Notes under the pieces: generated by a model
Databases searched by the model: none
What the model was told of the DNA's origin: nothing
What the model saw: the letters and a program-made list of their open reading frames with translations, nothing else
Translations under genes and position numbers: made by a program
Shown: positions 1 to 5,037 of the stretch, one piece after another
Position numbering within the stretch: the stretch's first letter is position 1
Layout: each line of letters opens with the position of its first letter
Assembly: GCA_005776735.1 (NCBI GenBank)
Contig: SXOM01000209.1
Span: forward strand, 1-5,519
Reading direction: 5' to 3'
DNA: 5,519 nt
DNA from: Pseudomonadota bacterium
Lineage (GTDB): Bacteria; Myxococcota_A; UBA796; SXON01

Positions 1-116
1 GCGACCGTCCCGACGAGCGGCCGAGGCCGGGCGGCGCCGCGCGGCCCTGAATCGGCGCGGCGGACCGCGCGCCGGCCTCGATCGAGGCCCGGACGGTCGC
101 GGCGCGGGCCCCCGAA
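1..116. other. Non-coding, strongly self-complementary region
   Basis: No gene is supported here; it lies just beyond the stop codon of the minus-strand oxidoreductase. Three nested arms pair perfectly: 1-10 with 91-100 (10 bp), 22-30 with 72-80 (9 bp) and 35-42 with 55-62 (8 bp), with four further pairs between 31-34 and 65-68. A competing 16-bp palindrome sits at 74-89 and a 10-bp palindrome at 31-40. One plus-strand frame ends in TGA at 48-50 and could be the last codons of a convergent gene entering from the left, but the visible residues are only a Pro/Arg/Gly-rich tail, so I do not call it. The element could be a bidirectional terminator, a structured RNA or a REP-like repeat. The first arm starts at base 1, so it may extend outside the window. 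Confidence 0.5.
72..92 (-). terminator. Candidate hairpin terminator after the oxidoreductase gene
   Basis: About 25 nt past the TGA of the minus-strand oxidoreductase, the transcript could form a hairpin from GGCCTC and GAGGCC around a GATC loop. Two more C-G pairs follow across a single bulged G. No U-tract follows it, so it is not a classical intrinsic terminator. In very GC-rich genomes hairpins without a U-tract are often found after genes, but their activity is uncertain. Confidence 0.3.
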
Positions 117-1640
117 TCAGCGCGCCCGGCTGGCCTCGTGGTACTCGGCCTCGGTGTTGACCGCCCAGATGGGCTCGCGGTCATCCGAGCCGGCGGCGAG
201 CAGATCGACCGCGATCATCGCGGCGAGCATCGAGTGATCCTGGTTGTTGTACCGGTGCATTCCGTTGCGGCCGACCACCCGCAGGTTGCCGACGCCGTCG
301 AGGAAAGCGCGGAGCTCCGGGAGTCGGCGATAGTCGCCCAGGTACGCCGGATATGCCTTGGGCACGCGCAAGACCACGCCGTCGCGGACCGCCGCGGCGT
401 CGGCGACCCCCACCCGGGCGAGCTCGTCGGCCGCGAACCGGATCAGCTCGGCGTCGGACCGGGACCAGAGCGCGTCGCCTTCGGTGCAGAAGTACTCCAT
501 GCCCACCCAGGCCATGCCCGGGTCGGCCACCAGGTACGGGCTCCAGTTGTGGAAGAGCTGCATCCGACCTGCCTTCACGCCCGGCTCCTGGATGTAGATC
601 CAGTTGTCGGGCATCGCCCCGATCGGCTCGAGGCGGGCCGCCGGCGCCGCGCGCGGCAAGAGCAGGCCGACGGTCAAGAAGTCCCGGTACCGGAGCCCGG
701 CGGCGACCTCGCGCGCGCCGGCCGGCACGTCGCCCTCGCAGGCGGCGACGAGGTCCTGGAGCGGCATGGTGCTGATCACGAGGTCCGGGGCGGGCAGCTC
801 CACGAGCGCGCCCGTCGCGAGGTCGCGGACCCAGACCGCGACGACGTTCCCGCCGCGGAGCACCAGGCGCTCGGCGCGCTGTCCGAGGCGCACCTCGCCG
901 CCGGCCGCCACGACCTCGTCCGCCACCGCCTCCCAGAGCTGCCCGGGGCCGAGCTTGGGGTACAGGAAGGACTCGATGAGCGACGTCTCCCGGGCGACGG
1001 GCGGGCCGGTCCCGAGCCGAGCCCGCGCCGCGTGGAGCATCGCCCGACCGATGGAGAGCCCCTTGACCCGCTGGGCCCCCCACTCCGCCGGGAGCTGGTC
1101 GCAGGCGACGCCCCACACCTTCTCGGTGTAGTCCTTGAAGAAGGTGGCGTAGAGCTCGCGCCCGAACCGGTTGACGAAGAAGTCCTCGAGGCTGACCTCG
1201 GGCCGGGGCCGCAAGCGTGCCCGCAGGTAGGACACGAGGATGCGCCGGACCCGCGCCGGACCGAGCAGGCGGACGGTCTCGGCGTCGGCCTGGATGGGGT
1301 ACCGGAACAAGCGACCGGCGAACAGGATGCGGGAGACACGCGAACGCCGCAGCATCACGCGATCGGTGCGCGTCGGGTCGGGGCCGCCCGCGCCCTCGGC
1401 GGGGAGGCGGGCCAGCCACCACGCCTCGACCCGCGCCGAACGCGTGAAGAACCGGTGCCCGCCGATGTCGATGCGGTTGCCGGCGTGCACCTCGGTTCGC
1501 GCGAGACCCCCGACGCGGGACAACGGCTCGACCACCACCGGCCGGTAGTCGGTGCGCACGAGCAGCTCGGCGGCCGCGGTGAGACCGGCGGGGCCGGCAC
1601 CGAGGACGAGCGCGGTGCGTCGGGGCGAGACGGGGTTCAC
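117..1640 (-). CDS. FAD-dependent oxidoreductase, UDP-galactopyranose mutase / protoporphyrinogen oxidase-like
   Basis: Predicted cytosolic flavoenzyme of 507 residues. The N-terminus has the Rossmann dinucleotide fold: GAGPAG at residues 14-19, the ribose-binding acid E38 at the end of the second strand, the GG doublet at 44-45, and DIGGHRFFT at 58-66, the signature of the amine-oxidase / UDP-galactopyranose mutase-like group. A central block, FFKDYTEKVWGV (167-178) followed by WGAQRVKGLSI (187-197), and a C-terminal block, GRNGMHRYNNQDHSM (457-471), are typical of the NAD(P)/FAD-dependent oxidoreductases often found near polysaccharide genes. The substrate cannot be read from sequence, and no glycosyltransferase is visible here. 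The GTG start at 1638-1640 places the Rossmann motif at the usual distance from the N-terminus. The frame stays open upstream to 2009, but that stretch is antisense to the DUF2059 gene and is low-complexity. No clear Shine-Dalgarno precedes the GTG. The family call is firm, the reaction unknown. Confidence 0.92.
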   Translation of the reverse strand: MNPVSPRRTALVLGAGPAGLTAAAELLVRTDYRPVVVEPLSRVGGLARTEVHAGNRIDIGGHRFFTRSARVEAWWLARLPAEGAGGPDPTRTDRVMLRRSRVSRILFAGRLFRYPIQADAETVRLLGPARVRRILVSYLRARLRPRPEVSLEDFFVNRFGRELYATFFKDYTEKVWGVACDQLPAEWGAQRVKGLSIGRAMLHAARARLGTGPPVARETSLIESFLYPKLGPGQLWEAVADEVVAAGGEVRLGQRAERLVLRGGNVVAVWVRDLATGALVELPAPDLVISTMPLQDLVAACEGDVPAGAREVAAGLRYRDFLTVGLLLPRAAPAARLEPIGAMPDNWIYIQEPGVKAGRMQLFHNWSPYLVADPGMAWVGMEYFCTEGDALWSRSDAELIRFAADELARVGVADAAAVRDGVVLRVPKAYPAYLGDYRRLPELRAFLDGVGNLRVVGRNGMHRYNNQDHSMLAAMIAVDLLAAGSDDREPIWAVNTEAEYHEASRAR

Positions 1641-1712
1641 GGGCGAGCGAGCGTATCGCGAGGCCGTGGGGGCCGGCGGCGAGGATACGCGGGGTTCACA
1701 CCCGGAGCCCCC
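1641..1712. promoter_or_regulatory. Divergent control region between oxidoreductase and DUF2059 genes
   Basis: This 72-bp gap separates two divergent start codons and must hold the control signals for both genes, unless one promoter lies inside a coding region. It contains a perfect 7-bp inverted repeat, GCGTATC at 1651-1657 and GATACGC at 1684-1690. The 9-mer GGGGTTCAC at 1691-1699 also recurs at 1632-1640, where it covers the oxidoreductase start codon. No good sigma-70 -35/-10 pair is visible on either strand. The role as a shared promoter/operator region is inferred from position. Confidence 0.5.
1704..1707 (+). promoter_or_regulatory. Ribosome binding site of the DUF2059 gene
   Basis: GGAG lies 5 nt before the GTG at 1713. 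This spacing, together with the signal peptide that begins right at this codon, fixes the start even though the frame is open far upstream. Confidence 0.65.
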
Positions 1713-2186
1713 GTGTCCTTCCTCCTCGCCGCCGTCCTCGCCCTCGCGCCCGCCCACGCGGAGCCGCCGCCGCCGGCCGCGCCGGCCGCCGACCCCGCGG
1801 GGGCCATCGACCCCGGCTTGCGCGCCGACATCGAGCACCTGATGAAGATCACCGGGAGCGCCGACGTGGCGATGCAGGTGATGCGGCAGATGCTCGAAGC
1901 GATGAAGGGGCTCGCGCCCGACGTGCCCCCGTCGTTCTGGGACGAGTTCCTGGCCGAGGTCGACCCCCAGGAGTTCACCGAGCTGATGATCCCCGTGTAC
2001 GCCAAACATTTCACGCGGGCCGACATCCAGGAGCTGATCCGGTTCTACGAGTCGCCGGTGGGGCAGAAGTTCATCCGCGAGCAGGCGGGCGTCACCCAGG
2101 ACTCCATGGCCGTGGGCCAGCGCTGGGGCGAAGACCTGGCGCGGCGGGTGATGGAGCGCGCCGAAGCGCAGCGCCGCGGCCGGTAG
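1713..2186 (+). CDS. Secreted DUF2059 domain protein
   Basis: A 157-residue protein of unknown function, predicted to be exported to the periplasm. Residues 1-16 form a short hydrophobic signal peptide ending in a signal peptidase I-type A-H-A site, although it lacks the usual basic residue near the N-terminus. A Pro/Ala-rich linker follows (17-31), then a helical region rich in Met (43-64). The DUF2059 hallmark is at 96-120: Y..HFTRADIQELIRFYESPVG followed by QKF, matching the family pattern of a helix leading to FY-S-P-x-G-Q. The C-terminal helix is charged and ends in a basic tail. The family's biochemical role is not established. The GTG start is chosen for its GGAG ribosome site and signal peptide; the open frame before it is antisense to the oxidoreductase. 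The gene is divergent from the oxidoreductase and convergent with the lipoprotein gene. Confidence 0.88.
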   Translation: MSFLLAAVLALAPAHAEPPPPAAPAADPAGAIDPGLRADIEHLMKITGSADVAMQVMRQMLEAMKGLAPDVPPSFWDEFLAEVDPQEFTELMIPVYAKHFTRADIQELIRFYESPVGQKFIREQAGVTQDSMAVGQRWGEDLARRVMERAEAQRRGR

Positions 2187-2191
2187 CCGCG
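2175..2191. terminator. Weak hairpin at the convergent gene junction
   Basis: CGCGGC (2175-2180) and GCCGCG (2186-2191) form a perfect 6-bp stem with a 5-nt loop that includes the first two bases of the DUF2059 TAG stop. Only 15 nt separate the two convergent stop codons, so any shared terminator must overlap coding sequence. An alternative outer pairing joins 2171-2177 with 2194-2200. No U-tract follows on either strand, and such stems arise easily in DNA this GC-rich, so the call is tentative. Confidence 0.2.
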
Positions 2192-2201
2192 TGGCGGCGC
2201 G

Positions 2202-4295
2202 TCAGAGCCCGCCACCCGCGATGATGTAGACGGCGCCCGCGTAGCTGGCCGCGGTCTCGTCCCACGGCGCGCCGATGGCGAGCTCCTCGTGGCCGCTGTC
2301 GTCGAGGTCGGCGAGCGCACACGTGTTCCCGAAGACCGTCTCCTGTCCGGAGGGACCCTTCAGGTACAGGTCGGCCGCGGTGAGGGCGCCGCCGCTGATG
2401 GACGGGCCGTAGTACAGGCCGAAGGTCCCGTCGTTGAACGCGCCGCCGAGCCCGACGCCGAGGTCGAGGTTGCCGTCGCCGTCGAGGTCGCCGACGCACA
2501 GGGCGGTGGCGTTGCTGGAGATCCGCGTGCTCGAGATGAACGCGATGGTGTCGCTCGTGAGCGGCCCGGGGGCGATGTAGACCGTCTCGAGGTAGGGCTC
2601 GGAGGCGACGAGATCGTCGTACCCGTCCGCGTCGAGGTCGCCGACGGCCACGTCGGTGCCGAAGTCGGCGCGCGAGATGGAGGCGCCGTCGATCTCCTCG
2701 CCGAGCGAGCTGCTCCACGAGACGTTGCCCGAGACCGGGCCGTGCACGACCCGGACGAGGCCGCTGCTGCCGTAGCCGGGGGACGCGGCGAGGGCGTCGT
2801 CGAACCCGTCGGCGTCGACGTCGCCCATGTGCACGGTCTGCGCGCTGTAGAGGCCGTACACCGCGGCGGTGGCATCGCCCGGCCCGTACGACCCCGACGA
2901 GAGGGGCCCCTCGTAGAGGTACCCATAGAAGCTGTGCAGGAGGAAGAGGTCGGCCTTTCCGTCGCCGTCGGCGTCCCCGAGATCGAGCCCGGAGCCGGCC
3001 GGCGTGTTGGTGCTGGTGCCGGACATGGTGAACGTGGCCGTGCTCGTGCTCTCGCTCGATCCGAGCGGCCCGTCCCACATGTACACCTGCCCGTAGTACG
3101 ACTGCGCCGCGCTGCTCGCGACCACGAGGTCATCGTCCCCGTCGCCGGTGAGGTCGGCGCCGCCGACCACCCCGCTGACCCCGTCGGGAACGCTCACCGT
3201 GAGGTCGGCGTTGGTGACCGACACCGCGCCGGTGGGGCGGTGCTGGAAGAGCTCCAGGTCGCCGGACTGCGCCGGCGTCATCGCGAGCTCGTCGGCGCCG
3301 TCGCCGTCGAGGTCGCCGGCATTGGCCAGGTAGGTGTAGCCCAGGCTGTCGTTCTTCTGGGTGCCGCGGATCGTGGCGTCGGCGTAGGTGGCGACCCACT
3401 CGGTCCCCGACGGTGCACAGGCGCCGGCGTCGCCGTCGCAGTCGTTGTCCATCCCGTCGTTGCAGACCTCGTTGGCGTCGGGGCTCACCTCGACATCGCC
3501 GTCGTCACAGTCCGCCGCGTTGGCGACGTAGCCGCTGGGGGCCTCGCAGGCGGACTTGTCCTCGGCCGCATCGCCGTACCCATCGCCGTCGTCGTCGCGG
3601 TACCAGCTCGCGAAGTCGCCCGAGTCGACCGTCGGGTCGTCGCTGTTCGCGGTGCCGTTGCAGTTTTCGTCGACGCCCCCGTCGTCGCACACCTCGTCGA
3701 CGCCCGGGTTGACCAGCGGGTCGTCGTCGTCGCAGTCCCCGCCGGTCTGGATCTGGGTGCCGGGAGTGCAGGTGTACTCGCCGCGGGCCTCGTCTCCGAA
3801 GCCGTCGCCGTCGCCGTCGGGGTACACCATGGGCTCGCCGGACGGACCTTCGGGATCGTCGTCGTCGGCCCGTTCGTCGCAGTCGTTGTCCTTGCCGTCG
3901 CAGACCTCGGGCGCGTCGGCGTACACCTCGTCGTCGTGGTCGTCGCAGTCGGTGGCGTCTCGGCCGTAGCCCTCCGGCGGGTCGCACGCGCGCTCGGTGT
4001 CGCCCCCCTCGCCCCCGTACCCGTCGCCGTCTTCGTCGATCGCCCACGTCTCGCGCCCGTCCGGGTCGTCCTCGTCGTCGGCGAGGCCGTTGCAGTCCTC
4101 GTCCACGTCCTGGTCGTCGCAGCGCTCCGCCTCGCCGGGGTTGACGTCGGCCCGGCTGTCGTCGCAGTCCTCGGCCGCGGCGAACCCGTCGCCGTCGGCG
4201 TCGCCGTCGGCGCCCGCCGTGTCGCCGCCGAAGAGGCCGGTGCAGCCGAGGAGGAGGAGTCCACCGAGGAGGAACGGGGCGCGGACCAGGGACAT
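2202..4295 (-). CDS. Lipoprotein with MopE-like metal-binding repeats and FG-GAP beta-propeller
   Basis: A 697-residue, very acidic, cell-envelope lipoprotein. Residues 1-17 are a signal peptide ending in LLLG before C18, a lipobox with a slightly unusual Leu at -2. Residues 30-293 hold four Cys/Asp-rich repeats with D-x-DGDG(F/Y), DCDD and (D/N)-x-DCDG-type elements, matching the putative metal-binding motif named after MopE of Methylococcus. Residues 315-697 hold seven FG-GAP-type calcium loops of the form DxDxDGxxD, starting at 328, 381, 441, 492, 553, 603 and 663, which fits a complete seven-bladed integrin-alpha-like propeller. Binding of calcium or another metal is inferred from the Asp pattern; no enzyme active site is seen, so adhesion, ligand binding or a structural surface role is most likely. 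The ATG at 4293-4295 starts directly before the signal peptide; a partial AGG lies 8 nt upstream. The GNAT gene ends 35 nt upstream on the same strand. Confidence 0.93.
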   Translation of the reverse strand: MSLVRAPFLLGGLLLLGCTGLFGGDTAGADGDADGDGFAAAEDCDDSRADVNPGEAERCDDQDVDEDCNGLADDEDDPDGRETWAIDEDGDGYGGEGGDTERACDPPEGYGRDATDCDDHDDEVYADAPEVCDGKDNDCDERADDDDPEGPSGEPMVYPDGDGDGFGDEARGEYTCTPGTQIQTGGDCDDDDPLVNPGVDEVCDDGGVDENCNGTANSDDPTVDSGDFASWYRDDDGDGYGDAAEDKSACEAPSGYVANAADCDDGDVEVSPDANEVCNDGMDNDCDGDAGACAPSGTEWVATYADATIRGTQKNDSLGYTYLANAGDLDGDGADELAMTPAQSGDLELFQHRPTGAVSVTNADLTVSVPDGVSGVVGGADLTGDGDDDLVVASSAAQSYYGQVYMWDGPLGSSESTSTATFTMSGTSTNTPAGSGLDLGDADGDGKADLFLLHSFYGYLYEGPLSSGSYGPGDATAAVYGLYSAQTVHMGDVDADGFDDALAASPGYGSSGLVRVVHGPVSGNVSWSSSLGEEIDGASISRADFGTDVAVGDLDADGYDDLVASEPYLETVYIAPGPLTSDTIAFISSTRISSNATALCVGDLDGDGNLDLGVGLGGAFNDGTFGLYYGPSISGGALTAADLYLKGPSGQETVFGNTCALADLDDSGHEELAIGAPWDETAASYAGAVYIIAGGGL
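2280..3314 (-). repeat. Seven FG-GAP calcium-loop repeats in the lipoprotein gene
   Basis: The encoded loops read DLDGDGADEL, DLTGDGDDDL, DADGDGKADL, DVDADGFDDA, DLDADGYDDL, DLDGDGNLDL and DLDDSGHEEL. They are spaced about 50-62 residues apart, one per propeller blade. Five are followed by short hydrophobic strands and the GP or GAP-like turns expected in this fold. The last copy departs most from consensus (S for D and H in the loop). The repeats are degenerate at DNA level, with recurring GTCGCCGTCGAGGTCGCC-like text on the plus strand. Confidence 0.85.
3417..4208 (-). repeat. Four tandem MopE-like Cys/Asp repeats in the lipoprotein gene
   Basis: The units cover residues 30-77, 85-147, 157-220 and 231-293. 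The DCDD cysteines fall at 44, 117, 188 and 263, giving a period of 71-75 codons. In every unit the next cysteine is exactly 15 residues later (59, 132, 203, 278), followed by a third after 7-9 residues (68, 139, 212, 286). A fourth lies in each linker (104, 176, 250), with C293 closing the last unit. The even total of 16 suggests intramolecular disulfides outside the cytoplasm; this pairing is inference. Confidence 0.85.
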
Positions 4296-4330
4296 CGCCC
4301 CGACCTAACCGCCCGCCGCGACCCCGGCGG

Positions 4331-4882
4331 TCACCCGCGGCGCACCCGGGCCCACATGTACACGTCGCGCGGCTCGGGGCCCACGTTCGGCAGCACGGCG
4401 TACCGGTGCAGGCACGCCTCGCGGACCATGCCGACCTTCTCCATCACGCGGCCCGACGCCGGGTTCTCCACGTCGTGCCACGCGTGCAGGCGCCAGATGG
4501 CGGGGAACGCGAACGCGAGGTCGGCCACCGCGGCCAACGCTTCGGGCACGAGGCCCTGGCGCCAGGACGCACGGCGCAGGACGTAGCCGACGTTGGCGCG
4601 GCACCCGTCGAGGTCCATCCCGATCGCGCCGACGGCCTCGCCGCTGGACCGCTCCTCGATCATCCAGGGTCGATGCCCGGACTCCGCGTTCCACGCCGCG
4701 TCGGCGCGCTGGACGAACCCGACCGCCTCGGAGGGGTCCCGGTGCGTGCGGAAGGACAGGTAGCGCGTGACCACCGGGTCGCTCGCGTAGCCGTAGACCA
4801 CCGGCACGTCGTCGAGCGTGGGGCGGCGCAAGCGCAGGCGCGGGGTGTAGAGCTCCTGCGGGAGCGGGAAGGGTGCGGACAC
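4331..4882 (-). CDS. GNAT family N-acetyltransferase, RimJ/RimL type
   Basis: A cytosolic acetyl-CoA-dependent acetyltransferase of 183 residues, the usual length for the RimJ/RimL (Acetyltransf_3) group. It opens with the typical strand L-x-TPRLRLR (11-19) and RPTLDDV, then helix residues 49-64. The GEAVGAIGM strand at 81-89 is followed by the CoA pyrophosphate-loop region SWRQGLVPEAL (106-116) and the family's ENPAS-xx-VMEKVGM block (139-152). Many relatives have A or G where V112 sits and F where M152 sits; neither change is clearly disabling. The acceptor (ribosomal protein N-terminus, other protein or small molecule) cannot be told from sequence. The GTG start at 4880-4882 has AGGG 5 nt upstream and places the first strand normally; the frame extends to an ATG at 5026, but that extra part is Arg-rich and unlike the family. 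It lies upstream of the lipoprotein gene with a 35-nt gap, so shared transcription is possible. Confidence 0.88.
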   Translation of the reverse strand: MSAPFPLPQELYTPRLRLRRPTLDDVPVVYGYASDPVVTRYLSFRTHRDPSEAVGFVQRADAAWNAESGHRPWMIEERSSGEAVGAIGMDLDGCRANVGYVLRRASWRQGLVPEALAAVADLAFAFPAIWRLHAWHDVENPASGRVMEKVGMVREACLHRYAVLPNVGPEPRDVYMWARVRRG

Positions 4883-4893
4883 GACGACCCTGG

Positions 4894-4930
4894 GGCAGAC
4901 CCACGGTCTATCCGGCCGCGGCGGTCTGCC
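4894..4930. repeat. 8-bp inverted repeat, possible operator
   Basis: GGCAGACC at 4894-4901 and GGTCTGCC at 4923-4930 are perfect reverse complements around a 21-nt spacer. They lie 12-48 bp upstream of the GNAT start codon, where a repressor or activator site would be expected. In GC-rich DNA an 8-bp match over this span is not rare, so the role is tentative. Confidence 0.35.
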
Positions 4931-4941
4931 TGCGGTCGCGG

Positions 4942-4959
4942 CTTGCACCGTCCTTGCAC
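4942..4959 (+). repeat. 7-bp direct repeat at one-helical-turn spacing
   Basis: CTTGCAC occurs at 4942-4948 and again at 4953-4959, so the two copies face the same side of the helix. Each contains TTGCAC, which also resembles a -35 hexamer, but no matching -10 was found at 16-18 nt. It could be a tandem regulator half-site for the right-edge gene. Confidence 0.3.
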
Positions 4960-5029
4960 GCCGACGGACACAGCGTGACACAGCAGGGAGAACCCCAGCG
5001 ATACGGAGCTGTCTCCCCACCGGCACCCC

Positions 5030-5033
5030 GAGG
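5030..5033 (+). promoter_or_regulatory. Ribosome binding site of the right-edge gene
   Basis: GAGG lies 4 nt before the ATG at 5038. It favours this start over an in-frame GTG at 4975, which would add 21 residues without any signal character before the hydrophobic stretch. Confidence 0.6.
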
Positions 5034-5037
5034 CGAC

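Larger units (their letters stand above)
4883..5037. promoter_or_regulatory. Divergent control region between GNAT gene and right-edge gene
   Basis: This 155-bp gap lies between two divergent start codons. It carries an 8-bp inverted repeat (4894-4901 with 4923-4930) and a 7-bp direct repeat with an 11-bp period (4942-4948, 4953-4959). It also has a possible plus-strand promoter: GTGACA at 4975-4980, one base from the -35 consensus, and GATACG at 5000-5005, a poor -10 at a long 19-nt spacing. A dual promoter function is inferred from position; the promoter elements are weak. Confidence 0.5.

Noticed and set aside
3..50. Possible C-terminal end of a plus-strand gene with TGA at 48-50
   Set aside because: Only about 15 residues are visible, rich in Pro, Arg and Gly, and they overlap the structured element. 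There is not enough to support a gene.
30..293. Reading the lipoprotein's Asp-rich repeats as dockerin or thrombospondin type 3 repeats (coordinates here are protein residues)
   Set aside because: The DCDD cysteine followed by a second exactly 15 residues later, and the 71-75 residue period, fit the MopE-type motif better than the shorter repeats of those families.
138..1712. Long plus-strand extension upstream of the DUF2059 gene
   Set aside because: It lies wholly opposite the well-supported oxidoreductase and its translation is His/Arg/Pro-rich without a domain. The GTG at 1713 has a ribosome site and a signal peptide.
1641..2009. N-terminal extension of the oxidoreductase to an ATG at 2009
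   Set aside because: The extra 123 residues are antisense to the DUF2059 gene and low-complexity, and the Rossmann motif would then sit far too deep in the protein.
3417..4208. Tandem repeats read as a CRISPR array or satellite DNA
   Set aside because: The repeats are degenerate at DNA level, stay in one reading frame and encode regular Cys/Asp modules, so they are protein repeats.
2289..4586. A 765-codon open frame on the plus strand opposite the lipoprotein gene
   Set aside because: It is the antisense of Asp/Gly codons (GAC, GGC), which never give stops in that frame. Its translation is Val/Ala/Gly-rich low-complexity text with no domain, and it runs on into the antisense of the GNAT gene.
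4883..5026. 48-residue N-terminal extension of the GNAT protein to an ATG at 5026
   Set aside because: It is Arg/Pro-rich and unlike the family. The GTG at 4882 has a nearby AGGG and gives a normal-length GNAT protein.
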